From Solobacterium sp. (lineage in GTDB: Bacteria > Bacillota_I > Bacilli_A > Erysipelotrichales > Erysipelotrichaceae): 33,763 nt of DNA. Shown piece after piece: positions 1 to 7,982 of this stretch (within the stretch, counting starts at the first letter, position 1; every line of letters starts with the position of its first letter). The notes below the pieces were generated by a model. That model did not search any database and had not been told where the DNA came from. It worked only from the letters and a program-made list of their open reading frames with translations. The stretch lies in assembly GCA_017469885.1 (NCBI GenBank), contig JAFUFO010000032.1:1-33763 (forward strand), written 5' to 3'. Position numbers and translations under genes: made by a program.

Positions 1-113
1 CCCTGATATTTGGCCATCCACTGGTCCAGATAATCACTCCAGCCCGATTTCAGATATCCGCCGCTTATCAGATCCAGCAGGCCGTCATCCATTAATTCCT
101 TTTTTTCTGCCAT
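1..113 (-). CDS. Small protein with double-glycine-type leader (partial, cut by window edge)
   Basis: Only the first 37 codons are in the window. The ATG at 113 follows AAGGAGA with 6 nt spacing. Residues 8-19 read MDDGLLDLISGG. Counting back from the GG, Ile is at -4, Leu at -7, Met at -12 and an acidic residue at -11, which fits the double-glycine leaders cleaved by C39-peptidase ABC transporters; the usual Glu at -8 is Leu here. What follows, YLKSGWSDYLDQWMAKYQ, is aromatic and amphipathic. A secreted peptide or bacteriocin-like precursor is an inference: no C39 peptidase gene is in the window, and the C-terminus is not visible. Proteins at 9102 and 33738 carry similar GG motifs. Confidence 0.6.
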   Translation of the reverse strand, partial: MAEKKELMDDGLLDLISGGYLKSGWSDYLDQWMAKYQ

Positions 114-234
114 ATTGTTTCTCCTTTTCTCATCAGTATATGAAGATTCTGCCGTTATCATTACTACATGGAGCCCTCATATTCACGGTAGCGAACGGCC
201 TCAGTCCGGCTGAACTGTTCGTTCTTCAATTACT

Positions 235-262
235 ACTATATAACACACGATCTTTCTGTGGA
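235..262 (-). promoter_or_regulatory. Promoter for the GG-leader peptide gene
   Basis: On the minus strand there is a -35 box TCCACA (257-262), a 16-nt spacer and a -10 box TATAGT (235-240). It would give an approximately 115-nt leader to the ATG at 113. The -35 is only a 4/6 match. Confidence 0.4.
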
Positions 263-303
263 TGCTGTCTTTTCAGATCAGCAGAATATTACATGCAAGA
301 TAG

Positions 304-348
304 AAGTAACCAATTCGTGCAATTAGAATTCGCCAGAATTGGTTACTT
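304..348. repeat. 13-bp perfect inverted repeat, 19-nt spacer
   Basis: AAGTAACCAATTC (304-316) is matched by GAATTGGTTACTT (336-348). The arms are AT-rich. The right arm runs into TTTT on the plus strand, but no plus-strand gene ends here, so a terminator is not obvious. It could be a protein-binding palindrome or the end of a lost element. Confidence 0.6.
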
Positions 349-480
349 TTAAATGCCTGATGTCTGCCTGTATAAAGTGGATGTTTCCGTCAAATTCTGC
401 TGATCTGTTTCTCCGGTTCAGCAGCCATACCTTCCAGCCGCCGATCAGTAATGCCTTCATAGTCGGGCTTCTTTTATTAC

Positions 481-1401
481 TTAATTCATATCAATGCGCT
501 GATCCTGGTAACGTGGATTGCGAAGGAGCTCCGGATCATCACCGGTAAATGCCTTTGCGGCTTCTTCATCTCCCTGTAACTGCCACATGAACCATGCGGT
601 CACATAACCATCGCCTTCAAATACCGTTGTGCCATGCTGGGCACCGGTTCTGCGTGCGCATGCCTTCGGGGCATTGAGATGGTCATACAGAAGATTGTAT
701 TTCTCATACGGAATGACCGTTTCGATCTCAAATTCCCCTTCCGTACCGGCAAGCAGGAATACCGGGATCTTCACGGCATTCAGATCAAAGTGCCAGCCCA
801 GCGCATCTGCCAGTTCTTCATGGGTCGGAGACAATGCGGCTGCGGCTTTATACAGATCGCTGTGCTCGTGATCGCAGATCGTATGGAATACAGCAGCGCC
901 TCCCTGAGAGTGGCCGTAGGTACCGATGTTGTCATAGTCCACCCTGCCGTAAAAGATACTGTTCGGATTTCCGTCTTCCTCCAGAATCCAGTCAAGTGTC
1001 AGTTCTGCCGGAAGTCCTGACCAGGATTCCGGATCATCATTGGCCAGGACAATAAATCCCCAGGATGCCAGATGCTTATACAGGTTTTTATACTGGGAAC
1101 CCTTCTGTCCGGTTCCGTTGGAATATACAACCACCGGATACGTTTGTTCGGATTCCTTCAGATCGGACGGATAGAAGACAAGGATTTTCTTTAACGAATC
1201 ATCTCTGCGTACGGTCATGGACGATACCTCATGACTTCCCATCGCAAGATACTTCGCCTCAATGTCTCCGCCGGTCGGTGTTGTTTCTGTATAATTCCGG
1301 CTGATGATCTGCCGGTGATTCATGTAAAACAGAAACAATGCGATGAGTGCGGCGAGAACCAGGAGTATGATTCCGATGGTTTTCAGGATCTTCCGGATCA
1401 T
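481..1401 (-). CDS. Membrane-anchored alpha/beta hydrolase
   Basis: A 306-aa predicted serine hydrolase. Residues 8-27 form one hydrophobic anchor, so the catalytic domain is probably outside the membrane. The nucleophile elbow GHSQG is at 163-167 with Ser165 as nucleophile, and a late GAQHGTT supplies a likely catalytic His. The strand-loop PVVVYSNGTGQKG around 89-101 resembles the oxyanion-hole region of the dienelactone hydrolase/PAF-acetylhydrolase-like group. I chose the ATG at 1401 because it overlaps the TGA of the upstream methyltransferase as ATGA, indicating translational coupling; a longer frame would run back into that gene. It is the last gene of the leftward operon 2731-481. Substrate unknown. 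Confidence 0.85.
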   Translation of the reverse strand: MIRKILKTIGIILLVLAALIALFLFYMNHRQIISRNYTETTPTGGDIEAKYLAMGSHEVSSMTVRRDDSLKKILVFYPSDLKESEQTYPVVVYSNGTGQKGSQYKNLYKHLASWGFIVLANDDPESWSGLPAELTLDWILEEDGNPNSIFYGRVDYDNIGTYGHSQGGAAVFHTICDHEHSDLYKAAAALSPTHEELADALGWHFDLNAVKIPVFLLAGTEGEFEIETVIPYEKYNLLYDHLNAPKACARRTGAQHGTTVFEGDGYVTAWFMWQLQGDEEAAKAFTGDDPELLRNPRYQDQRIDMN

Positions 1402-2000
1402 GCCGGTTTCCTCAGGAATACATTCAGCCACTTCTCATCCGCCCGTCCCGGACGCACATCGGACGTTATGGTTTCTTTAAGAATCTCCATCGCAGGAACT
1501 TCCTTCAGAAGATCATTGAATCTCTCCTCATTCATATCCGTAAAGTAACGTCCGTTCCGCTCGCCTTCAAAGTCTCCGTATTTGAAGGAGACATAGATGA
1601 CGCCGCCGTTCTTTAATGCTTTATACATCCGGGTCATGATATCCGGCAGCGCTTCCAGCTTTACATGCAGGATCGAAGCACAGGCAAAGATGCCATCATA
1701 TTTCTCTGTTTCATTCAGCTCCCCAAACAGCATATGCTTCACTTCAATGCCGGTATTCGCAGAAGCGATCTTTACCATCTCTTCTGAGCCGTCCATGGCA
1801 TCCACACGGTATCCCTTCTTCAGGAAATACCGGGTATCTCTTCCCGAGCCGCATCCAAAATCCAGGATATACGCCCCTTCCTGCAGGTAACTGAGAAAGG
1901 TATCCTGAATCTCCGAGAATTCCACATCCAGGGTTGTGCCGGTAAAAGACTGTGAGTTCTGATTGTAATAGTCCAGTGTTCTGTTTTCTGTGTCTGTCAT
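1398..2000 (-). CDS. Class I SAM-dependent methyltransferase
   Basis: A 200-aa small-molecule-type methyltransferase (Methyltransf_11/25-like). Motif I DFGCGSG lies at 47-53 and an acidic end of strand 2 (VDAMDGSEEM) follows at the expected distance. The later segments YDGIFACASILHV and GGVIYVSFKYG match motifs post-I and III. The start at 2000 has AGGAAG about 10 nt upstream; an ATG at 2039 would add 13 residues but lacks a ribosome site. It lies between the MBL hydrolase (48-nt gap) and the alpha/beta hydrolase (4-nt overlap), so the three are probably co-transcribed. Substrate cannot be deduced. Confidence 0.88.
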   Translation of the reverse strand: MTDTENRTLDYYNQNSQSFTGTTLDVEFSEIQDTFLSYLQEGAYILDFGCGSGRDTRYFLKKGYRVDAMDGSEEMVKIASANTGIEVKHMLFGELNETEKYDGIFACASILHVKLEALPDIMTRMYKALKNGGVIYVSFKYGDFEGERNGRYFTDMNEERFNDLLKEVPAMEILKETITSDVRPGRADEKWLNVFLRKPA

Positions 2001-2047
2001 AATCGTTTTCTTCCTGAAGAAATTGTAATACACGGGCATTCACTTTT

Positions 2048-2731
2048 TCAGTGATCACATAGCAGCACCGTAAATCCCAGGTCATATACCGTAATCGTAT
2101 GTCCGTGAAAGGACTCCACTGTGCCGGGAATCTCCCTGTTTATCACCTTTTTACTTCCTTCGAGAAGCTGCCCGATGAGTTCCGGCCGGATCGGAATATC
2201 CCCGTGTGACGGCCAGAGTTCCTCGAAGCGGTCCGTCATCTGATTCAGTTTCTCAAGACTCTTAATATAATCGTTCATATTCCGGTGTGAGCCGAACATG
2301 AAGATACGCCCGTTCTGCTGGACGGGATCTCCGCTGATCAGTACACGGCTGTTTATATCCAGAACTGCGATACTGCCGGCGGTATGTCCGGGCAGATGAA
2401 TGATCTGTAAGGGACGGTCTCCAAGATCAAGGATATCTCCCTCATTGACCGGGATTACGGTATTTTCCACATGATAATTCACCGTTTCCTTTGGATGCAT
2501 ATAACACTGACTGAACTGCGCATTACTTCCGATGTGATCCATATCCGCGTGGGTATTCAGAAGAAAGATGGGAAGACTGGTTAATGATTCTGCGATTTCC
2601 TTTGCGTTATGCACCTGCATACCCGAATCAATTAACAATGCCTTTTCTCTGCCGGTAAGCAGGAAAAAGCGGACGCCGTGATCTTCGATCCGCCAGGTGT
2701 TGTCATTCATTTTAATGATCTGATAGTCCAT
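2048..2731 (-). CDS. MBL-fold metallo-hydrolase
   Basis: A 227-aa metallo-beta-lactamase-fold hydrolase, probably cytoplasmic. The metal motif is HADMDH at 61-66 (His61, Asp63, Asp65, His66); the usual second His is Asp63, a variant seen in some MBL subfamilies. Further ligands are His116 in LPGHTAGS, Asp135 in ISGDP, and a C-terminal WPSHGD. This glyoxalase-II-like layout supports hydrolysis of a thioester, phosphodiester or lactone, but the substrate is unknown. The start at 2731 follows a perfect AGGAGG (CCAGGAGGAACTATG). It is the first gene of the operon with the methyltransferase and the alpha/beta hydrolase. Confidence 0.88.
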   Translation of the reverse strand: MDYQIIKMNDNTWRIEDHGVRFFLLTGREKALLIDSGMQVHNAKEIAESLTSLPIFLLNTHADMDHIGSNAQFSQCYMHPKETVNYHVENTVIPVNEGDILDLGDRPLQIIHLPGHTAGSIAVLDINSRVLISGDPVQQNGRIFMFGSHRNMNDYIKSLEKLNQMTDRFEELWPSHGDIPIRPELIGQLLEGSKKVINREIPGTVESFHGHTITVYDLGFTVLLCDH

Positions 2732-3012
2732 AGTTCCTCCTGGTTCTATAATAAATGGTTTATATAACATGAACGGATAATGATGCCCGGAAAAATTTTT
2801 TATTTTGCGGGGGAATTTTTCGGTGGCGCACTATAAGAAATATGTACGCTGTGGTTTTAACGCGGCATTGGAATCGGGCGGCAGCGATGCGTCGGTGATC
2901 ATCACGAAAATATGGTTGTGATATCCGTATTATCGTATTATTGTGTTATAACAATAGTGAACAGACCATCACGCATATCCTTCCATGCCGCAGAATAAAG
3001 GAGGGCTGTCTG

Positions 3013-3858
3013 ATGATGCGTGATGTATTTGTGCCGTTCTGCAATGACCGGATGTTCTGTTCTGTCCTGATGAGAAACCCGGATCTTGCCAGAGAACTGC
3101 TGGAACTGATTCTGGAAGTAAAAATCGAGCTGGTCGAATGTATCAATGCCCAGCAGGTGCTCAATTATTCGACGGACAGAAAATCCGTCCGTCTGGATGT
3201 GTTTCTGAAAGACGGTCAGAAAATCACCTATGATCTGGAAATGGAAACCGGCAAAAACCCTGGCCGGCTGAAAATTCTTCCGATCCGTTCCAGACTGTAC
3301 GGCGGAGCGATCGATATGGAAATGTATCCAGCAGGAGCCAACTACAGTGATGTAAAACCGGCATATGTCATCTTTCTCTGCCTGCACGATCCGTTTGGCA
3401 GAGGACTGGCAAAGTACAGCTGTTCCGTAACCTGTACACAGGATCATTCTGCAGGAGTACAGAACGGTCTCACCTATGTGTATCTGAACTGTAATGCGAA
3501 CATCTGGAATATTTCTGACGAGCTGCACAGTGTTCTGTCCTGCATCCGGGACCGGACAATCTGTGAAACCGAACTTGTGAAGCGAATCGATTCTGTCGTG
3601 AGACAGTACAACGAAGATTGTGAGTGGAGGCGTTGGTATATGACACTGGAACAGAAATTAAATGAACGTTTTGAGGACGGAAGAGACCTGGGAATTGAAC
3701 AGGGAATAGAAGAAGGAAGAAATCAGGAGAGGACAAAGACAATCACCGCAATGATCGAAAACGGTTTTAATGACAGTATGATTATGTCTGTCTTTGAAAC
3801 TGTCACCGCCGAAGACATTGCGGTGATTCGCCGGCAGATGGCGCAGGCATCTCAATAA
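3013..3858 (+). CDS. Rpn-family recombination-promoting nuclease / PD-(D/E)XK transposase-like protein
   Basis: A 281-aa protein of the Rpn (PDDEXK_2, transposase_31-like) group. The core VRLDVFLKDGQKITYDLEME (59-78) gives Asp62 and Glu76 of the nuclease motif; the family's usual E-M-Q reads E-M-E, so the Gln is replaced by Glu78. The early FVPFCNDRMFCSVL segment is also typical. The C-terminus holds a charged helical stretch (DLGIEQGIEEGRNQER) as in many Rpn proteins. AAGGAGGG ends 7 nt before the ATG at 3013; an upstream TTG in frame has no such site. Family members are metal-dependent DNA endonucleases that stimulate RecA-independent recombination, with links to phage defence. It stands alone, convergent with the ABC operon. 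Confidence 0.88.
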   Translation: MMRDVFVPFCNDRMFCSVLMRNPDLARELLELILEVKIELVECINAQQVLNYSTDRKSVRLDVFLKDGQKITYDLEMETGKNPGRLKILPIRSRLYGGAIDMEMYPAGANYSDVKPAYVIFLCLHDPFGRGLAKYSCSVTCTQDHSAGVQNGLTYVYLNCNANIWNISDELHSVLSCIRDRTICETELVKRIDSVVRQYNEDCEWRRWYMTLEQKLNERFEDGRDLGIEQGIEEGRNQERTKTITAMIENGFNDSMIMSVFETVTAEDIAVIRRQMAQASQ

Positions 3859-3865
3859 GGAAAAC

Positions 3866-3891
3866 CGGCGGAGGAATCAATCCCTCCGCCG
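3866..3891. terminator. Bidirectional terminator between convergent genes
   Basis: A perfect 9-bp stem, CGGCGGAGG / CCTCCGCCG, with an 8-nt loop. On the minus strand it is followed by GTTTTCC. It separates the Rpn gene from the ABC exporter operon. Confidence 0.8.
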
Positions 3892-3910
3892 TTCATATAT
3901 TGGACAATAT

Positions 3911-5701
3911 TCACTCAAACTGGCTTGCGTACATCTTGTAATAGGCACCTTTTGCGCGCATCAGTTCATCATGGGTTCCCTGTTCCACCACATTGCCATG
4001 GTCCATCACAAGAATGTGATCCGCATTCTGAATCGTGCTGAGCCGGTGGGCAATCACAAAGCAGGTCTTGTTTTTCATCAGGGAACGGATGGCTTTCTGT
4101 ACCTGCCGTTCCGTTGTGGTATCGACGTTGCTGGTGGCTTCATCAAGTATAAGCATGTTCGTGTTATACAGCATTGCCCGGGCAATTGTTAACAACTGCT
4201 TCTGTCCTTTGGAGATATTCCCGCCGTCTTCGGTGATCACGGTATTGTATCCCTGCGGCAGACGCATGATGTAGTTGTGGATGCGGGCGGCCTTGGCTGC
4301 CTGCACAACCTCTTCCATTGTCGCATTCTCCTTGCCGTAGGCAATATTGTCAAAGATGGTTCCCTGAAACAGCCAGGTATCCTGCAGGACCATCGCATAA
4401 TTGCGGCGCAGGCTCTTCATCGTATACTGGCGCTGCGGTTTTTCATCCAGCCGGATGACCCCGCTGTCAGGATCGTAGAAGCGCATTAACAGATTGATAA
4501 TGGTTGTCTTTCCGGCACCGGTATGTCCGGCAATCGCAATCGTCTCGCCGGTCTTCGCCTCCATGTTCAGATGATGGAGCACGGTCTTGCCCGGCAGATA
4601 GCCGAAACTGACATCCTCTGCCTCGACATGGCCATGGCAGTCTTCCAGCGTTTCCGCATGTTCAATATCCTTACATTCTTCCGTCTGGTCCAGCAGCTGG
4701 AATACCCGTTCTGCCGCCGCAAGTGCACTGAAGATTTCATTGATGATATTGGAGATCTCATTGATCGGTCCGGAGAACTTGCGGCTGTACAGGACAAAGC
4801 TGGAGATCTGTCCGAGCGATACCACTTCCAGCATATACAGCACGGCACCGCCCATACCGATTGCGGCCAGGCCGAAGTTTGAAATCATACCGATGGTGGG
4901 ACCCATCCGCATGCCCATACCGTCGGCGTTTTTATATGCCTCAGCCGCAGCCCGGTTGATCTTCGAGAACTTCTCGGAGATCCGCTCTTCCTGCGCATAG
5001 GCAAGGATGGTCTTCTGTCCGGTGAACATCTCTTCCGCAAAGCCGTTCATCGTGCCGTAGGAGGCCGACCGCTTTGCGTACAGGGGACGGGTGATCTTGC
5101 TCATACGGCGGGTGAACCAGATCGATACCGGTATCGTAAACAGCATGCATATCACCAGCGGAATGGAAATCGTACACATGATGATAAAGCTTCCTGCCAC
5201 GGTCACCATACTGGTGAGGATATGAATCACATCCGCCGAAAGGCTGGTGGAAACCACATCGATGTCATAGGATACCCGGCTGATGATATCGCCGGCCTGG
5301 TGCTTGTCAAAGTAGCCGACCGGCATGCGCATCAGCTTGGCAAAGACATCCCGCCGCATGTTTTCGGCGACCTGTCTTCCGACCCGAGCCATTCCGATGG
5401 AGATCAGGAAGCTCAGGATATTGGAGCCTACATACAGTCCCAGCATGATGAATGCATAGTGCCGCACCAGTCCCATGTCGATCTGTCCGATGCCGGCTTT
5501 ATAGCCTTCTTCTGCGGCGGTAATCGCCTTTCCCGCAAAGCGGGGTCCCAGGAGATTGCCGATATTGGAGAAAAAGGAACAGATCAAAAGAATGAGCACG
5601 ATCCACTTATACTCCAGAAGATACCGGATGATCCGGATCAATGTGCCTCTGGTGTCCTTTGGTCTCTCTTTTTTTCCGCCGCGGTCACCGCGTCCCGGCA
5701 T
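3911..5701 (-). CDS. ABC exporter, permease-ATPase subunit with catalytic Walker B (heterodimer partner 2)
   Basis: A 596-aa type IV ABC half-transporter. The transmembrane domain covers about 20-325 and the nucleotide-binding domain about 355-590. Walker A GHTGAGKTT is at 392-400, Q-loop Gln440, Walker B NMLILDE ends in the catalytic Glu521, and the H-loop is His552. The signature at 495-500 reads NISKGQ instead of LSGGQ, so it is degenerate. This is the pattern of the BmrD/TM288-like subunit of asymmetric exporters: the site built from this Walker A/B and the partner's intact signature hydrolyses ATP, the other does not. Start at 5701 has AGGAAGG 7 nt upstream. It begins 24 nt after the partner gene. 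Likely exports drugs, lipids or peptides. Confidence 0.93.
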   Translation of the reverse strand: MPGRGDRGGKKERPKDTRGTLIRIIRYLLEYKWIVLILLICSFFSNIGNLLGPRFAGKAITAAEEGYKAGIGQIDMGLVRHYAFIMLGLYVGSNILSFLISIGMARVGRQVAENMRRDVFAKLMRMPVGYFDKHQAGDIISRVSYDIDVVSTSLSADVIHILTSMVTVAGSFIIMCTISIPLVICMLFTIPVSIWFTRRMSKITRPLYAKRSASYGTMNGFAEEMFTGQKTILAYAQEERISEKFSKINRAAAEAYKNADGMGMRMGPTIGMISNFGLAAIGMGGAVLYMLEVVSLGQISSFVLYSRKFSGPINEISNIINEIFSALAAAERVFQLLDQTEECKDIEHAETLEDCHGHVEAEDVSFGYLPGKTVLHHLNMEAKTGETIAIAGHTGAGKTTIINLLMRFYDPDSGVIRLDEKPQRQYTMKSLRRNYAMVLQDTWLFQGTIFDNIAYGKENATMEEVVQAAKAARIHNYIMRLPQGYNTVITEDGGNISKGQKQLLTIARAMLYNTNMLILDEATSNVDTTTERQVQKAIRSLMKNKTCFVIAHRLSTIQNADHILVMDHGNVVEQGTHDELMRAKGAYYKMYASQFE

Positions 5702-5725
5702 ACACAGACCTTCCTTTCTGTTTCA

Positions 5726-7480
5726 TCATTCCTGCATGGCTCCCATCTGAATCTCACAGATATCCCGGTACGGTGCACACATCTCCATCAGTTCTTCATG
5801 CGTGCCGTAGCCGATGCACGTTCCGTTATCGAGCACCAGGATATTCGTCATATTCATCACACTGCTTACCCGCTGGGCAATCATGACCATCGTGGCATTG
5901 GGATAATTCTCTTTGATCGCATTGCGCATGGCGGCGTCGGTCCTGTAGTCCAGGGCCGAAGAGCTGTCATCGAGAATCAGGATCTCCGGTCGTGCGGCTA
6001 ATGCACGGGAAACGAGAATCCGCTGTTTCTGTCCGCCCGAAAGATTGGCGCCCCGGATCGCCGCCTCATGGTCCAGTCCTTCACTTAAGGAATCGATGAA
6101 CTCATCCGCCATCGCACTCTTTACCGCAAGGGTAATATCATCGCTTTCCATATCCCGTCCGAAGATAATGTTTTCCTTCAGGGTATCCTGGAAGATCATG
6201 TCATTCTGAAAGACGGTCCCAAACTTACTGCGCAGCTCCCTGCGCTCATAGGTACTGACGGGACGGCCATCTACAGAGACGGTTCCCTCATCTGCCTCAT
6301 AGAAGCGCATCATCAGATTGATGATCGTGGTCTTTCCGGACCCGGTCGGGCCGATGATGCCGAGGCTTTCGCCCTTCTTCAGCACAAAGCTGATGTCCTG
6401 GAGGGCATTCTCTCTTGTTTCACCCGCAAAGTCTTCGCTATTGTCGCTGCCCTCGCCATAGGCAAAGCTCACATGGTCAAAGCGCACGGCTTCTTCACTG
6501 TCCGTGTGTTCTATTCCTTTTTCCACAAGCAGTTCCTTATTCTCCGCCTGTAATACCGCATCGATGCGGTCCGCGCTGGCACTGGCCTTGGACATGGTCA
6601 TGAAGATGCGGTTGAGTCCCATGACGCCCATGGCGATCATGTTGAAATAGGTCAGGAAGGCCAGGATCACACCCGGCTTCATTAATCCCTGATTGACTCT
6701 GGATGCGCCGATGAGCACGACCAGTGTCAGGCCCATGTTCAGACACATCTGCATTAACGGAGACGGCATCGCCATGATGGTTGCGGCCCGGACATCCGTC
6801 TTTTTCATTTCTTCATTGGCAGTCCTGAACCGGCGGATCTCATAGTCTTCCTTGCTTAATGCCTTGACGACCCGGATGCCGGTGATGTTTTCCCGCATGA
6901 TGCGGACTACGGTATCGAGCTTTTCCTGTACCTTCGCATACATCGGAATGCCGCGGGAAGAAATAAATATAATGATCAGTACGAGCACCGGCATGATACA
7001 GACCATGATCATTGCGAGCTCCCTGTCCATGACCAGGGCTACGCTGATTCCCCCTACCAGCAGGATCGGTGCCCGTACACAGAGCGTCTGAAACTGCTGT
7101 ACGGCAGACTGCACATTATAGCTGTCACTGGTCATACGGGAAATCAGGGAAGGAAGGGAGAAGGCGTCAAACTGTTCCCCGGTCAGATTCATCGTTTTTT
7201 CAAACAGGCTCTGGCGCACTTCATAGCTGATCTGATGTGCATTGTTAATTGCCCTTGTGTTCGCAAGCACATTAAAGGCGCGGCAGAAGATGGCCACCGC
7301 AAACATCATCACACCCCAGAACAATACCCGCTTCAGGTCATTGAGGGGCACGATGTCATCGATGATATGTTCGAGAATATACGGCAGTAACAGCTCGGAC
7401 ATCGTGCCGATCAGCTTGATGAAAATGACCAGCACCACCGCTCCGCCGTACTTCTTCAGATACCGGAAGATCAGCTTCAT
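5726..7480 (-). CDS. ABC exporter, permease-ATPase subunit with degenerate Walker B (heterodimer partner 1)
   Basis: A 584-aa half-transporter. The membrane domain spans about 1-300 with several hydrophobic segments and the ATPase domain about 330-580. Walker A GPTGSGKTT is at 377-385 and a canonical LSGGQ at 480-484. Walker B reads LILDD, with Asp505 in place of the catalytic Glu, and the switch position is Gln535 (IAQR) instead of His. The changes complement those of the downstream subunit, so the two almost certainly form one heterodimer with a single active ATP site (BmrC/TM287-like role). The start at 7480 follows GAGGAG with 5-nt spacing. A strong promoter lies at 7585-7613. Confidence 0.93.
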   Translation of the reverse strand: MKLIFRYLKKYGGAVVLVIFIKLIGTMSELLLPYILEHIIDDIVPLNDLKRVLFWGVMMFAVAIFCRAFNVLANTRAINNAHQISYEVRQSLFEKTMNLTGEQFDAFSLPSLISRMTSDSYNVQSAVQQFQTLCVRAPILLVGGISVALVMDRELAMIMVCIMPVLVLIIIFISSRGIPMYAKVQEKLDTVVRIMRENITGIRVVKALSKEDYEIRRFRTANEEMKKTDVRAATIMAMPSPLMQMCLNMGLTLVVLIGASRVNQGLMKPGVILAFLTYFNMIAMGVMGLNRIFMTMSKASASADRIDAVLQAENKELLVEKGIEHTDSEEAVRFDHVSFAYGEGSDNSEDFAGETRENALQDISFVLKKGESLGIIGPTGSGKTTIINLMMRFYEADEGTVSVDGRPVSTYERRELRSKFGTVFQNDMIFQDTLKENIIFGRDMESDDITLAVKSAMADEFIDSLSEGLDHEAAIRGANLSGGQKQRILVSRALAARPEILILDDSSSALDYRTDAAMRNAIKENYPNATMVMIAQRVSSVMNMTNILVLDNGTCIGYGTHEELMEMCAPYRDICEIQMGAMQE

Positions 7481-7506
7481 GAGAGCTCCTCTGTATTCCG
7501 CGCATT

Positions 7507-7532
7507 GAAAAACCCTCCGGCAGAAGCCCGGA
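7507..7532 (-). terminator. Possible attenuator hairpin in the ABC operon leader
   Basis: On the minus strand a TCCGG/CCGGA stem with a 7-nt loop is followed by GGG and TTTTTC inside the approximately 98-nt leader, upstream of the ribosome site. The stem is short, so premature termination control is only a suggestion. Confidence 0.3.
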
Positions 7533-7584
7533 TTCCCCGCATGGCTATGACGGATTGTTTCGACTGCGTTGTCTTCACACGCAA

Positions 7585-7613
7585 ATTATCACGGTACCCG
7601 GTGGCGTTGTCAA
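7585..7613 (-). promoter_or_regulatory. Sigma-A promoter for the ABC exporter operon
   Basis: Minus strand: perfect -35 TTGACA (7608-7613), 17-nt spacer, -10 GATAAT (7585-7590, 5/6). The expected start is near 7578, giving a leader of about 98 nt before the ATG at 7480. Confidence 0.75.
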
Positions 7614-7670
7614 AAGGCAGAATGCATGTTCTGAACCATTTTTGGTTTTCAGCGGAATTCGTTCCGTTTC

Positions 7671-7699
7671 TTGGATTCCGGAGCGCATTCTCCTATAGT
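7671..7699 (+). promoter_or_regulatory. Promoter for the ferredoxin gene
   Basis: A -10 box TATAGT (7694-7699, 5/6) with a weak -35 TTGGAT (7671-7676) at 17-nt spacing. The -10 ends 6 nt before the ATG at 7706, so the transcript would begin at or next to the start codon. Confidence 0.45.
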
Positions 7700-7705
7700 G
7701 AATAT

Positions 7706-7933
7706 ATGGAAACCAACAGAATACAGCCTGCAGATTCATCCCGTGCGGGACCCGTGATCCCATACAGCGTCAATCCCGGTGCCTGTGTCACCTGCGGCAG
7801 ATGCCGGCGCATCTGTCCGGCGGACGCCATTGTCATCACGGACATTTCCGCGATCATTAAGGAAAACTGCATCGGCTGCGGGAAGTGTGAATCCGTCTGC
7901 CCGGCCAGTGCAATTCATAAAAACCGAAGATAA
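7706..7933 (+). CDS. 2[4Fe-4S] ferredoxin-type protein
   Basis: A 75-aa protein with two classical cluster motifs, CVTCGRCRRICP and CIGCGKCESVCP. Each supplies CxxCxxCxxxCP, so it should bind two [4Fe-4S] clusters and act as a small cytoplasmic electron carrier, as in clostridial ferredoxins. The 20 or so residues before the first cluster are longer than usual. The ATG at 7706 is preferred because a -10 box sits just before it; the longer open frame reads into the divergent promoter. There is no Shine-Dalgarno sequence, suggesting a leaderless message. An alternative in-frame GTG at 7754 would give a more usual ferredoxin N-terminus but also lacks a ribosome site. It is monocistronic, ending at a terminator. 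Confidence 0.8.
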   Translation: METNRIQPADSSRAGPVIPYSVNPGACVTCGRCRRICPADAIVITDISAIIKENCIGCGKCESVCPASAIHKNRR

Positions 7934-7946
7934 TCAGAAGACAGAA

Positions 7947-7980
7947 AATACCCGCAGGACAGGGATGCCCTGCGGGTATT
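7947..7980. terminator. Bidirectional terminator
   Basis: A 12-bp perfect stem, AATACCCGCAGG / CCTGCGGGTATT, with a 10-nt loop. It lies between the convergent ferredoxin and esterase genes. The minus-strand side continues into TTTTCTG. Confidence 0.85.
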
Positions 7981-7982
7981 GT

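Larger units (their letters stand above)
114..480. other. Gene-free stretch of 367 bases
   Basis: It holds the promoter and 5' leader of the peptide gene at 113 and a 13-bp perfect inverted repeat at 304-348. Short open frames here have no ribosome site or recognisable product. I see no further gene. Confidence 0.5.

Noticed and set aside
140-352. 70-aa plus-strand open frame
   Set aside because: No ribosome site, overlaps the minus-strand promoter of the peptide gene and the inverted repeat, and the product resembles nothing.
2823-2921. 33-codon GTG-initiated frame between the MBL and Rpn genes
   Set aside because: The peptide looks somewhat coding-like, but there is no ribosome site or homologue that I recognise; it could be a remnant but cannot be supported.
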